Origin: Choricystis sp. odSpoLacu1
Taxonomy: Eukaryota > Chlorophyta > Trebouxiophyceae
Assembly: GCA_958009055.1 (NCBI GenBank)
Contig: OY253659.1
Span: 558,001-622,000, forward strand
Direction: 5' to 3'
Length of the DNA: 64,000 nt
Shown piece by piece: positions 10,760 through 22,635 of the stretch (positions are counted from its first letter, which is position 1; every line of letters starts with the position of its first letter). Made by a program: the position numbers and the translations under genes. Below the pieces are notes generated by a model. It worked only from the letters and a program-made list of their open reading frames with translations, did no database searches and was not told where the DNA came from.

Positions 10760-12479
10760 ATGGCTGGTCGACTGGGCATCTCCGCGGCCTCTCTGCTGGC
10801 ACGCCGGGCGTCGTCGGCAGGTGGGTGGATGCGGGAGTGAGAGCGGCTCTCTGCTCAAGACTGGGCCGCCGCCGGTCGCCCGTCTCTCCACGCACGCCGC
10901 CCGCCCGCTCCTCCGAGCGTGTGTGAGACAGGCTGGCACGTCCACACACATGCTGCCAGAGATTGGGAGGTTGGCGAGACAGACACACAAAGTGTCGTCT
11001 CTCTCTCGAAAGACGAGACGGCGACAAAACGACGACTCACCCTCGACCCCCGCCCCACACCCAGTCGCCACCCAGCACGCCGCCGGCGACTCCCTCGACA
11101 TCGGGGGCGGCGCCCCCGTCCTCCTGCAGCTGGCCTCCCGCCCCTGGGGCGCGGCCCCGACCCTGGCCGCCGCGTCCCTGCCGCTGGGCGCGGCCGCGAC
11201 GCCCCACCCCCCCCGCGTCGCGGTCGTGCGCCAACCCTTCTCCCCCGCGGGCGCTCCACCCCGCCCCCTGGCGTCCCTCGTGGCCAGACTGGCCAACGGG
11301 TGCGTGGCCCTGGTGTCGGGTGGAGGGGATCCGGCCGCAGCGCTGGTGGCGGACGAATACTCTCTCTCCCCCGACGGCGCCACCTACACCCTCTCCTCCG
11401 CCGCCACCCCTCTCGCCACCGCCCTGCGTCGGTCCGGCGTGCGCGTCTCCCATGCGGCCGATGTGGGGACGGCGGCGGCGGCAGGGTTGAACTCGGCGCG
11501 CGCGGCTGCGCGCGGCGCGCGCCAGTCCACAAACTCGGTCCTCATGGTCGCCCCCACCGCCTTTGGCTTCAACGCGCAGGCCGCCCAGGACAACTTCTTC
11601 ATGCACGCGCACGCGGAGGGGCCGGGTGGTGCCACCAAGAAGCTGCCTGACGCTGCACTGGCCGAGTTTGCGGCGCTGCACCACGCGCTGACTGAGAGGG
11701 CGGGAGTCGACGTCACGCTGCTCGAGCACGCCCCCCACCACGGCACCCCGGACGCCGTCTTCCCCAACAACTGGTTCTCCACGCACTATGCAGGGGAGGC
11801 TGGAGGCGGTGTGAAAGAGTCGACGCTGGTCTACTACCCCCTCAAATGCCCAAACCGCCAGGCGGAGCGCCGCCCCGACGCGCGCGCGCTCCTGGAGGCG
11901 CGCTCCCCCAGCCGCGTCCTGGACCTGTCCCCCGCCGAGTCTCGCCCCGGCTCCGCTGCCGCCTACTTTGAGGGGACGGGCGTGCTCGTGCTGGACAGGG
12001 TGAATGGTGTCGCCTACGTGTCCCTCTCGGAACGCGCCGACGAGGCGCTGGCGCACGAGTGGGCCGCCACCGTCGGCTACCGCGACGTCGTCACATTTCG
12101 GTCGGTGGACGCGCACGGCGCCCCCATCTACCACACCAACGTGATGATGGCGGTCGGGACCGACGTCGCGGTCGTGTGCTTGGAGAGCGTCAAAGACGAA
12201 AAGGAGCGCGCACACTTGAAAGCCCGCCTGTCCGCCCACCACGCCGTCGTGGATGTCTCCCTGGCCCAGGTCGAGGCCATGTGCGGGAACGTGCTGGAGC
12301 TGGAGGATGGGAGGGGGCTGCCCGTGCTCGCGATGTCGACCCGCGCCCACGCCGCCTTTGGCCCCGACGCCCGCAAAGAGTTGCTCAAGCACGTGGCCGA
12401 CCTGGTGCACGCGCCCATTGACACCATCGAAACGGTGGGGGGGGGCGGGGTGAGGTGCAGCCTGGCCGAGCTGTTTTGA
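10760..12479 (+). CDS. CtlX-like amidinotransferase-fold hydrolase, probably mitochondrial
   Basis: Exon 1 (10760-10820) encodes a presequence-like peptide ([20 protein letters not shown]). Exon 2 (11065-12479) joins in frame (G plus TC gives Val), total 491 residues. The C-terminal two-thirds belongs to the arginine-deiminase/amidinotransferase superfamily, nearest in pattern to bacterial CtlX (citrulline utilisation) and related dimethylargininase-type proteins: [37 protein letters not shown] (catalytic His about 376), [10 protein letters not shown] and the terminal [13 protein letters not shown] (nucleophile Cys about 485). The first 130 residues are less conserved and may be an algal extension. 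Likely role is hydrolysis of a guanidino or ureido compound; substrate not deducible. The donor is GTGGGT rather than GTGAG. Confidence 0.85.
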
Positions 12480-12757
12480 TGGTGAGAGGGTGTGGGTTGA
12501 GCGAGCGAGAGGGTTTCGCGTGAAAAAACACTCATCTTTTTTTCTTCGACGCCGAAAGCAGGATGGAAAGAAAAAGGGTTACACACGCGCGCGCGAGCAG
12601 CTCGCGAGGGAAAGGTTAAGTGAGTGGGGGGGAAAACTGCCCAAAAGGCTGGGGAGGTAGTAAAAAAGGAAAGCAAAAAACAAAAAGGAGGTCGTCGCGC
12701 GAACCTCATTTCTCTCTCTCTCCACCCGCCATCACACACACGTTACTACCAAACACG

Positions 12758-15700
12758 TCACGCCGCTGACGCGCTCAGATCGATGACGGCTCTGCCCGAC
12801 CCGCCCTGGGCCGGCTTCTTGCCGCCCAGCTCGACGCCGGGCGCGCCTTGCGCCGCGGGCGACGTGGGTTGCTCCCCGTCCAGAGCCTCCTTGCGCCACC
12901 CGCGCCGGCGGCGGCGGTCGCACGCCAGGGCGGCCCCCACCGCCACCGCGGCGGTCAGGGTGGCGGCCAGCAGGGCCAGCGCGATGGCCGCGCCCACCGA
13001 CACGGTGCGGCGGGGGGGAGTGGGGGCGCCCGCCGCGGCCACGCCGCGCTGCGACGCGCCGACGGTCGGCGCGGGGCGCGGCGGCGGTTTGGGCACCGGC
13101 CCCTCGGGCCATGGCGTGGCGGCGGGCGGGGCGACGGGGGTGGTGGTGGTGGTGGTGGTGGTGGTGCTGTCGCCGCGTTTGACGGCGGCAGACACGGCCG
13201 CGACGTCGGCGTCCCGTTTGTCCGCGCCGCGCGACGCCGACACGGCCGCGACCGTCGCGGCCGCGGCGTCGCCCGCCGCGGCAGACGACGCGCCGCGCGG
13301 CGGGTCTCTGCCCCCTGCGCCGGCACGGTACAGAGCAGCCACCGCGTTGGGCGTCAGCGGCACGTCAAACAGGGCCAGCTGGGAGATGCGGCCGTCAAAG
13401 AAGCGGGTGGCCGACGCGTCGGAGCGGCCGCACAGCACGATATCAACAGCCGGAGCCAGCGGCGCACCGCCATCCAGGTGGAAGTAGTCGAGGGGGTCGG
13501 CCACCGCGCCCCGCCTCGTGCCGTCCACATACAGTTCGTAGCCTTTGCCGCCTTCCGGGTGGGTGGTGATCGTGGCCATGTGCCACTCCCCGTCAGTGAG
13601 AGCCCCCACTTTCGCGGCTGGGCGCGGCGCGTCTGATCCGATCGCGCCATCAGAGTCCAGCCACGAGCGCGTGGGCCGGCCGGCATACCGATCCGTCGAG
13701 TCTTTCACGATGGCCCGCACCAGGCCGTGGGCGGGGTGGTCGGACGACGGCAGGAAGATATGGGCCTGGGACGGGTGAAAGTAGGCGGGGTCATCCAGCT
13801 TGGCGGTCGCCACCCCCGACGGGCGCGCCGAAAACAGGTACTGCAGCCCCGGCCCAGCCGCGCTGTACTGGCGGAACCACAGATTGACGGCGAACGGTCC
13901 CCCCTTGCCCAGGGGGACGCCCGCCAGCAGGGCGGCCGACTGCGGCGCGGCGGCCGAACACTCGAGCGCCGCGCCAAAGGCGGCGTCCTCCACCCAAGCC
14001 GTCGTGTTGGCCAGCGTCAGGTTGCGCAGCGCGTACTCGGGCACCGGCCACGATGTGACGGTGCGGTTGGACAGGGGGAAGTAGGCGGCAGGGAGCGGCA
14101 CGGTCGCGTCGCCCGCGGGCCACGCGGACGCGGGGGCGGCGTCCGCGCACACGCCGGCGCCCCCCACCAGGAAGTGGTCGCGGTACAGGGACGAGTCAAA
14201 GGGGCCCAGGCGGGACACTTGGGACGGGGTCAGGGGGGCGCACACGGTGCCGGTCGGGCACGCGCCCGCCGCACGCGCGAGCAGCGACGCGGGGGCTGGG
14301 GCGGCGGCCGCCACCGGGGGCGCCAGTTGGTCGCCCTTGGTGACGGCGCCTGCAGAGGCGCCCGTGCCCCGGAAGCAGAGGCGGGCGCGCCCCTGTTCAT
14401 CGGGGACGAGGTGGCTGCCCGGGGCGGAGACATATGAATCCAGGAAGGAGCGCATCGACCCATACTGCGCCGTCAAGTCGTCCGAGCAGCGGGCCAGGCG
14501 GCCGGTCGCGTCCTGGCAAAAGGTGGCGGTTGGGTCGGCGGACGACTGGACGCAGGAGGTGTGCAGTTTGCCTCCATAGTTGAAGGGGAAGGCGCACGGG
14601 ACGCCCGTCACCGTCAGCACGACGGAGGGGCGGGCGACGGGGTGGGACGGGGCGGGGGCGGAGGCGGCAGGAGCGGGCCCGGGCACGCCATCGCCCGGCG
14701 TCGGCGCGGCGGCGGCCGCCGCGGCCGCTTCCACGGTCGCTGACGCGCCGTCAGCCGGCACGCTCGCGTACAGCGCGGCCACCTGCCCCCCGGACAACGC
14801 TTCATTCCACAGGGCCACGTGGGCAATGAGCCCCGAGAAGGAGCGGTCGGGGGCGCCGTCGGCGCGGCCGCACAGGTAGATGGCGGAAGAATCAACGCCG
14901 AGGGGCGACCCGCCGTCAGCCAGCACTGTTTCCCCCGCTGCGACGGCATCCTTGCCCGGCGGCGCCTCAGCCGCGTGGCCGCCATCCACGTACAGCTCGT
15001 ACCCGGTCTCACCGTCGGGGCGGGAGGTCAGGGTGGCCATGTGCCAGCGCCCGTCGTCGGCACGCGCGCCGGTGGGCGTCGGTTTGGTCGCCTTTTCCCC
15101 CCGCGCCCCGTCGTCATTGTAGCGCCCGTCCGAGTCCAAAAAGGACCGACCCGGTGAGTCGTCCACATCCTTGACGACGGCGCGCACGACGCCGGCGGCC
15201 GGGTGGCGCCCCTCGGGCAGCAGGAGGTGGGCGCCGGGGGCGGAAAACGGGTCGGCTTGGGTCGGCGCGTCGGCTGTTGTGCCGACTTCAGTCGAAAACA
15301 GGTACCCAAACAACTCGCCCTCGGACGTGGGCACGGGGTCGGCCTTGAACCACAGGTTGATGGTGAAGGGGCCCTTGGTGCCTGAGTGGTGGGTGGTGGG
15401 TGGGGAGAGAGGTGTGAGTGTGGGGCCCCACACTCACAAGCACGCAAAAGCTTGATTCCTGTGTCGTTCTCCCTCTCTTTCCCCTCCCCAAACACTCTTC
15501 TCTCTCACCAAAGGCCACCGGGTTGAGCACAATCAGGTCGTGGTTGGCGCGGGAGCACTCGACAGCGGCGCCAAAGACGTCGTCCGGGACCCAGCTGGGT
15601 GGGTGAAGAGGGGTGTGTCGGAGGGTCGCTCTCTCTGCGCAACCAGAGTCGCGCGACGCTGGTGTGTGTGCGGCATCCCGCCGCCCAGTTCCACCCCCCC

Positions 15701-16275
15701 CCCGCCCCTCTCCCCGCCTCCCCCACCTCCCTCGTCACGCATCACACCACTCAGTGCCCGCGTCCAGGCCATCGAACGCGCGTCCGAGGCGGAGGTGGGC
15801 ACGCGGCAAGCCCCCGCATTGTGAACCCTGGAAAAAAAAAAAAAAAAACGCGCGCCTTCCTCCCCCCACGCTCTCTCTCACCTCGCACTCGTATTGACCT
15901 TTCCAGCAGCCTCATTGGCAGGGTATGTCCCCACAAAGGTGCCCGTGCCCTCGGTCAGCGGGATGAAGGCGGCGGACGGGGGCAGCGTCGCCGGGGGAGG
16001 GTACACGCGCTGCCCAGGCACGGCGCCTGGCTTGGCGCCGTGGGCGGAGACGGACGCCTGGGGCGAGGGATCTGGGTAGGGTGTGAGCGTATGGTGAGGG
16101 TGAGAATGGCTGGGGAGGGGGGACGGCGGCGGCGCAGCAGGGCGGAGTTACGGAATTGGCATGCCGCGCGCAGGTTTGGGTCGTTGGGCCCCACACACGC
16201 TCCCTCTCCCGTCGCGTCACCTTTGGCTGCCGCGCTAGACACCAGCAGCAGAACTGCCAGAATCGGGGCGAGCAT
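12758..16275 (-). CDS. Type I membrane protein with two LamG-like domains and a fibronectin-II-like module
   Basis: Exons 16275-16221, 16071-15882, 15594-15509 and 15381-12758 join in frame to 984 residues. A signal peptide (MLAPILAVLLLVSSAAA) opens the protein. Two homologous LamG/concanavalin-like units follow, recognised by the paired patterns WVPDDVFGAAVECS / WVEDAAFGAALECS, INLWFKAD / VNLWFRQ, RWHMATL / EWHMATI and GYELYVDG in both. Between them is a Cys module (CAFPFNYGGKLHTSC) resembling fibronectin type II. A Thr run and Ala-rich stalk precede a membrane helix (SVGAAIALALLAATLTAAVA) and a basic RRRRRGWRK cytoplasmic tail. Probably a cell-surface carbohydrate or matrix-binding receptor. 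Exon 2 to exon 3 splicing was chosen because it aligns the two LamG units without extra residues. Confidence 0.82.
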
Positions 16276-16694
16276 GGTTGGGGGGAGGGAGGGGAGGGAG
16301 GGGGGGAGTCGCAAGCAAAAGCTGCGAAGAGTGGAGCGAGCGCGCGTCTCGCCGGACAGACCTTTGCCTCGTTTCCTCTCTTCTCTCATTTTCACCCACT
16401 CGCCCGACACTCTGTGAGCACAACAGTTTCTCTTGTTTGTAGAGGGAGGGAGGGTCGCAGGGATCGTGCGCGGGCAGCGCGTAACATCAAAGGCGGGGGC
16501 GGCGCCACCAGGCTTTTTGCCCCCCCCCCCCCCCTCCCCCCCCCCACACACACATCCATGAAGAAAAACGTTCCAGGGCTCTAAAAACAAGAAACAAAAA
16601 ACAGCAGGGGCACAATATTGCTTTCTCTTGCGTTGTAGAATTCAGAAAAAGGAGGGGAAGGAGGATGGATACTTAATCAAAAAAACACAATGCC
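16276..16694. other. Intergenic between two minus-strand genes
   Basis: A 419-nt gap serving as the promoter and leader of the LamG gene and the 3' region of the sphingolipid-synthase-like gene. It contains a C-run at about 16520-16547 with CACACACA, and A-rich sequence near 16580-16690. No gene was recognised. Confidence 0.5.
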
Positions 16695-17835
16695 TCACGC
16701 GTCGACACGCACGCTCGCCAACGCCACCAGCTCGGTCGCGCTGCCGCCACGCCGCTGCTTGGCGCGGGGCGGGGTGCCGTGGCCGTTGTGGCCGCCACCG
16801 CCGCCATCCACCAGGCAGCCGCATGAAGGGCAGGAGCGCGGCAGGGTGCCCGCATCCTTCGAACCCCACGTGTCTCGACCAGCGGCTGCATCCCCTGTCC
16901 CCTTCCCCCGCTTCCACCTCCGCCTCGCCAGGCTGAAGACGAGGGGGACCACATACCACGCGATCAGCACGTCGACGGAGTAGTGTTTGCGGGAGGCGAT
17001 GATGAGGAGGGATAGTGCAGCCACAGTCGCCCACACAACGACCTTCACCGCTCTCACCCCCCCCCACTCGCCATATGTCAGCGCCCCCGTCAACGCAAAC
17101 GTGGTGTGGGATGAGAAGATGAGGTCGCCACACCCGTGGGCTGCCACGCGGGCGACGTCCAGCGCGGCGTGCCCCCACAACGCGGCCGGCATCGGGCGCA
17201 CCGCGGTCGGCGCCCCCGACCGGCAGTGGTAGTTGGGGGCGGGCAGGCCGGTCGCCAGGAAGGAGGCGGCGCGCAGGGTTTGGCAGGCGACGAGGACGGT
17301 GAGAACGCGGGAGTACAGGGTGACTGTGTAAAAACGGGGGCGCCCACTCGCGAGGAAGGGGGTGGCCGACCACACCGCAAACGCCACAAACAGGGTGGTG
17401 AACAGGGCTTCCGACACCCACGCCCGTTCGACGCCGAGCTCGGGGAGGAGAGCGAACCCCACGTCGCGCAGTGGAGCGGGAGACGGCACGTGCAGGCGGT
17501 GGGCCAGCTGGGCCAGGGCGCCGTGCACGTACTGGAAGGCGACGCCGCCCAGGATCATGTGGATGCGGGCGCGCAGGAGGGGGAGCTGTGGAGGGTGGTG
17601 GGGAAGGGTTGGTCGGGGGAGGGCGGGAGCGGTGGACTCGCGCTCGCTCTCGCGGCGCCCCGCCCCCCACACCGGCACGCATCTTCACGTCACTTCTTCA
17701 CTCTCATCTCTCTCCTCCACCCTCCCTCACCTCGACGTTGAACTCGTGCCGTGCGCGCCGAGCCGCGTCGGCCAGCGCCGCACGCGCGGCGCCAGCCAGC
17801 GTGGTTGGGGGCGGGGGCGGTTTCAGGGCATCCAT
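16695..17835 (-). CDS. Sphingomyelin/inositol-phosphorylceramide synthase-like membrane phosphotransferase
   Basis: Exon 1 17835-17731 (MDALKPPPPPTT...EFNVE) and exon 2 17585-16695 join in phase 0, giving 331 residues. Several membrane helices are visible. The PAP2_C/SMS family motifs are clear: CGDLIFSSHTTFALTG (first catalytic His) and HYSVDVLIAWYVVPLVF (second His and Asp), the triad of enzymes that transfer phosphocholine or phosphoinositol headgroups to ceramide in Golgi membranes. The pattern CGDLxFSSH is closest to plant IPC synthases. The C-terminus is cytosolic, Cys/Gly-rich and basic (CPSCGCLVDGGGGG). Headgroup specificity cannot be read from sequence. Confidence 0.88.
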
Positions 17836-18301
17836 CGCGGGTATGTGGGATGTGCTGGAGCGTGTGCAGCACCAGTGAGCCTAGCTACGGCGACGGTCGC
17901 GGGGTGAGCGCAGCAGGTGTCTGCGCGCGGGCGCGCGGCGGTGCGGCAGCACACGCCGCTCTCGCCCCTGGCCCAACGTGCGGGGAGGGTGGAGGAGGGC
18001 GAGCAGGTGGACGTGGACGGCGCGATGCGGAGAAGCGTGGACGTGGACGTCCACGCTGACGAGGGGGGGAAGAGAATAAACAAAAACGCCCCCCCGTCGA
18101 AAGTGTGGGAGCTGGGCGGTCTCTCCCTCTCGCTCGATCAGTCGTGGGTCCACCACCACGCCTACATATTCACACGCCGCACACATATTTGTCGGTGACC
18201 CGAAAATCGGCGCCTGCAAGCGCCTCCAAGAAAAAAAAAATAGTTTTTTGATTTCTTTTGTTTCAGGTCACCAAAACACTAGACTCACTCTCCCTCTCCC
18301 T
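17836..18301. other. Intergenic, leader of synthase-like gene and 3' end of MFS gene
   Basis: A 466-nt gap between co-directional minus-strand genes. It contains GC-rich sequence, a GTGGACGT-based imperfect inverted repeat near 18033-18054 and an A9/T6 AT-rich patch at about 18231-18262. No gene was recognised. Confidence 0.5.
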
Positions 18302-20682
18302 CTACCCGCCCCCCATGTCCGCATCCGTCAACCCCGTCCCCACATACACGACCAGCGTGACCGCAAAGAAACCTGACAGCAGGCCAAACGGCAGCCACTG
18401 GTCGTCCTTGTCGACCGCGCGCGCGGCGATCGCCCACAACCCACCCGTGATCAGGGGCCCAACCACCCGCACAAACGAGCTCAGCGTGTTGCCGGCGCCG
18501 TTGACGGACCCAATCTGGCCGTCGGGGGCGCACAGGTTGGTCAGAATCTGGGAGGAGGTGGACGTTGATGCGAACGAAACACCATAAGCGATCTGGCCGA
18601 CTGCCAACACCGCCAGCTCCGCCCCCTGCCCCGCAGGCCACGCATAGTACGCCAGGGGTGGAATCAGGGCAGTAGGAATCCCAGCCGCCAGGCCAAAGGT
18701 GGCGCACTTGGAGACGCCGATGCGGCGTTGGAGGGGGGGGTAGGCGAGGAGGGAAAACGCGACGACGCAGGCGCCACCGAGCGTGATGATCCAGGAGAGC
18801 TTGGCGATGGGGAGGGCGAGGCCGGGCACGGTGCGTAACGGGTCGATGCAGGTGCGGGGGGCGGAGCCGTAGAGGTTGACGAGGTCGAGGTAGGCGTCGA
18901 AGAGGAACTGGGAGGGGAGGGGAGGAGAGGGAAACGTCCGGAGAAGAGGTTGTTTGCGGCGCCGCACAAAAAACCGACCCCCCCAAAAAAAAAAACGCAC
19001 CGTCACCGCTGCGTACGCGCTCACAGCCAGCAGGGCCGGTCGGTGCCGCCACCATGGCGTCTCGGGCGGCGGGGCGGCCGCCTCCGGGTCGCCAGGTGGC
19101 GCTGTCGATGGCGTGCTGGCGGGCTGACTCGACTGCCGCCCCGGCAGCGACATCTGCCGCCTCACGCTGGCCGCTGCCGCCCGGGCAGCATCCAGATCCG
19201 CCTCCCCTCCATAGTCAGCACCCGCCATGCCTTCAAACCCCCACGTCGTGGCCGCCGTGGCGAGGGCGGTGCGCGCGGGCTCGTTGCGCGACGCAGCCGC
19301 CGAGCGCAGCGTCGCGATGTTGGCCCGCGTGGACGCGCGCCTGGTGCGCAGGCTGGTGGAGGCCGGCGTCGCCACGGTGTGGATGGTGTTCAGGTTGGGC
19401 TTGGGCGGGGACAGCGACGCGGGCGGCAGCGGGGTGGAGGCGGGGGCGGACGCAAAGGAAACGGCTGGGGCGGGCCCGGCGCGGCGGGAAGGCTGCTGCG
19501 CTGGCGCGGTGCTGGCGGCCGCAGCAGCAGCCACAGGTGGCGCCACCAGCGCAGCCGCCGCAAACGCAGACGTCGGCACCGACGGCCGCGGCCGCGACAC
19601 GGAGGAGCCGCCTCCGTTGTGTGGGCCAGGCTCGGACGCGGAGCTGATGGTGCCCAACGCCTCCCCCCGCGCCCTGCGGCGACCGTCGCTCGTGCCGGTG
19701 GAGCCCGCGCCCTTCGACGAAGAGGACGAGGTGCGGATGTCGGGGAAGATGAAGAAGTTGCAGAGGGTGGAGACGATGCCGACGGCGGCGATGATGACGC
19801 CGCTCAACGCAAACGGGTGCGTGTGCAAGAATCCATTCGGGCCACACCCCATTTTCAACCCAAACCTGGAGCACGGGTTGGCCAGTTGGCCGATGACGAT
19901 GGGGGTCAGAATCTGGGCGCAGCCGGCGCCGAGGGTGCGGTAGGCCATGGCGATCGCTTGCGCATCTTTTTCGAGTGTTTGACCCAAAACCGCTTTCAAC
20001 ACCACCCCGCTTGCCATCGTCATTCCCGCAACCACGCGCGAAGCCAATGCTTCTCCGTAGTTAGTAGCAAAAGCAAACCACGTGGATCCAACGCCACAGC
20101 CGACGTTGGCAAGCAAAATCAACAGTTTCGGGCGGCCGGTAACGTCGGACACCCACCCCCACAAAAACATCGTCGAAAGTTGGGCCGCCGCAAACGCGGC
20201 CGACAGCGCCCCCGTGGCGGGGCCAATCTGGTCCTCATTTGCGCCGACAAAAAACAGGCGCACTTGGTAGACGCCCAGCGTTTTGGGGGCCAGCGCGGTC
20301 AAGCCCTGCAGAGGAGAGGGAAGAAGAGGTGAGTGGCACACAAAATCATTGCTCCCAAACACCACCCTCCACAACCCCACATCAACCTCACCATGTACAG
20401 CTGGTTGATCCAGATGCTGAAGCAAAACATTTTGGACACCGTGGCCGACCGCACAAACGTCGGCGGCCGGCGAGGCGCGCGGCTTTTGGTAGAGGACGAT
20501 GGTGTGCTGGTGGCCGGCTTTTGCGATGACGCCCCGGCATCAGACGTGGCAGCACGATCGCGGCGTGACCCTGCAGTGGGCGGTGGCAGCGGCAGCCGGG
20601 GCGGGGAGGGTGGGGCGGTGGGCGCGGTGGGTGGGTCGCCGTCGGCCGGCAGCCCAGGCGCGGCGGCCGCGGGCTGCGGCAT
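18302..20682 (-). CDS. Major facilitator superfamily transporter with long central loop
   Basis: Exons 20682-20392, 20305-19001 and 18907-18302 join in phase 0 to 733 residues. A Pro/Ser-rich cytosolic N-terminus precedes the first helix (FSIWINQLYMV). The MFS signature lies between helices 2 and 3 (GWVSDVTGRPKLLIL). Six helices follow, then a roughly 240-residue Ser/Ala-rich central loop, then six more helices ending GLTDADMGGG. The pattern resembles the drug/H+ antiporter or ZIF-like branch of plant MFS proteins; substrate unknown. An in-frame ATG at 20784 would add 34 residues but leaves only 63 nt to the next gene, so 20682 was chosen. The GTGCG donor at 19000 is followed directly by a T11 run. 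Confidence 0.85.
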
Positions 20683-20847
20683 GTCGGCGCGTGTTGACGG
20701 TGTGCAGGCACGCACACGCGTCGACAGCACGGCCCTGGCTGGCGTGAGGTAGGGGGCACGCCAACCGCCACAGAAGTCGCACACCGGAAATGGGGACGCG
20801 AAATTTGATCGAAAAGAGTTTCGACCCGAGTAATTTCCCTCTCCTCT

Positions 20848-22501
20848 CTACAAGTCTTGCACCCCCTTGACCCCCGTCTCCGCCCGCACCCGCCGCGGCA
20901 GCAACCCACCCACCACCCGCCTCGCCAGCTCCTCTCCCAGCGCACTCGCGTCAGCCGCGTCCGCTGCCACGGCGTCAGCATTCTCCACCGCTCGCCGCGC
21001 CAGGTAGGGCAGCACATCGCGCAGCGGACCAAACGGGACGTATTTGTAGGTGGACGCGCCGCGGGACGCGAGGGCGTGGGCGAGGCCGTCGCTCATGCCC
21101 ATGAGCGACGCAAACGAAACAGCGCGCGGCTCGGGCAGGGACGGAAGCCTGGCGATCGCGGCGGCGCAGGAGGCGACGTTGTGGGTGGCCAGCATGACTT
21201 CAGCTTTCGACCCGGGGGCAAGCACAGCCTCGATCGCGATGGCAGCCGCCCTGTCGTAGCACGCGTCTGTCTCACCCTTTGTGTCCCAGCACGGCGACGG
21301 CACGCCCGCCGCCGCCGCGCGCGCCCGCTCAGACTGCAGGTATGCGCCGCGCACCAGTTTGGCGCCCCACGCCCACCCCTCGGAGGCGGCGCCGGAGATG
21401 TCGGCCGCGACGGCTGCGTCTGCGCCGCGCAGATAGCATTGAAAAGTGGTGTACACACTGGCCCGCTCCACGTTGTGCAGCCGCTGCAGCTCGGTGGCGG
21501 CGTGCGCGATGGCGGGCTGCACGGCCGAGTGTTCCGCGTCGACCAACAAACGCACGCCTTGGGACGCAGCCGTGTCTGCCAACGAGTGCAGCAGCCCCAG
21601 CAGGGCGTCCAGGCCGGCTAGTTCAGCTGCTGTGGGGGCGGCCGCGGTCAGCGGGCCTGCTGATCTGCAGCGCGGCACAATCGACGGTATGTCGGCCAAC
21701 CGCACGCGCGCGCGCCACGCGCGGCGCGTGATGGACGCTTCGTCGCCCGCCAGGTGGCGCCACAACTGGTCCACGCGGCAGGGGGACGCGTCCGTGAAGG
21801 CGGCGGCATAGGCTGCGTCAAACTCGGGGCGCGTGATGGCGCCGTCTGCGTCCGCGTCGAAGGCGTCAAACAGGGTGTCGACCGCGCGGGCGGCCGCGGA
21901 GAGGCGGACCAACAGCGCGGGGTCGCCGAGCGCCGTCACCTTGATCGCGGCGAACCCGGTGCCGTTCTGGGTGCGAGCCGCTGCAGCGATGGCCTTCTTG
22001 AAGGTGGCAGCGGCAGCATCAGCCCCCGGCTCGCCGCCGCAGTGCGTGCGCGCGACGGCGGCCGCGGGCGGCGCGGCGCCTGCGGCCGCGGCGGCCGCGG
22101 CGGCCGGCGCCACCAACGTGGCAGCAGCATCACCCTCACTGTCGTCGGGTTCGGCTGCATAGTCGTAGATGGCGCCGATGCCGGAGGCTGCGAGGGAGGC
22201 CGCCGCGCGCGCGACATCGTCATCGCTTTCCCCTGCCGTGAACTGTGCGGCAAACGTGTGGCGCACGATGTACCGCAACGGCGGCACCTTCAACGCCACC
22301 TTGAGCAGCCAGCCCGCGTGGGCGGCGAGCCAGGGAGCGCGGCACGCGGTCAGCACGGCCCACCCGCGCACAACGTCGCGCGTCGGCAGGCTTGCCAGCG
22401 CGGCCCGCGTGTCGAGAGGCGGGGGGGGGGGGCTGTGTCACTATGCTGCGGCTGTGGCGGGCTGCCGCCGCGCGCAGGAGGAGGCGCTGGGACGGCAGCA
22501 T
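20848..22501 (-). CDS. PRODH: Mitochondrial proline dehydrogenase with EF-hand insertion; one-base frame break
   Basis: FAD enzyme oxidising proline to pyrroline-5-carboxylate. The ATG at 22501 opens a presequence (MLPSQRLLLRAAAARHSRSI). The frame then shifts at a G12 run (22421-22432, C12 on the coding strand). With 11 bases the protein continues into LDTRAALASLPTRDVVRGWA and on to the stop, 550 residues. Catalytic-core motifs are present: LLVDAEHS, YTTFQCYLRGA, WGAKLVRGAYLQSER and the C-terminal ASTYKYVPFGPLRDVLPYLARR. An EF-hand-like loop (DADADGAITRPEF) lies about 200 residues in, between the two halves of the barrel. Intronless. Either the run length is misread or the gene is damaged; the intact remainder favours the former. 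Confidence 0.88.
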
Positions 22502-22635
22502 TCCGGGAGCAGGGCGCGTCGGAGAGCGAGGTCGAAAAGTGATGGGGAGAGGAAAAACAAAAACACTTTCCTTTTTCTCTCGCCCCGCGCGCCCGTGTCT
22601 CGCCCGACTTAACACCCCCCGCCAGCCAGCTCACC
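22502..22635. promoter_or_regulatory. 134-nt divergent promoter, PRODH / V-ATPase subunit c
   Basis: Only 134 nt separate the two start codons. The segment has A-rich and T-rich patches (AAAAACAAAAACAC near 22553, TTTTTCTC near 22571). No TATA box was recognised. Confidence 0.45.

Noticed and set aside
15720..15835. Possible extra exon in the LamG gene (VHNAGACRVPTSAS...)
   Set aside because: No donor gives the phase required by the next exon, and skipping it aligns the two LamG units exactly.
20682..20784. Upstream start for the MFS transporter at 20784
   Set aside because: It would leave only 63 nt to the proline dehydrogenase stop; the added 34 residues have no family support.
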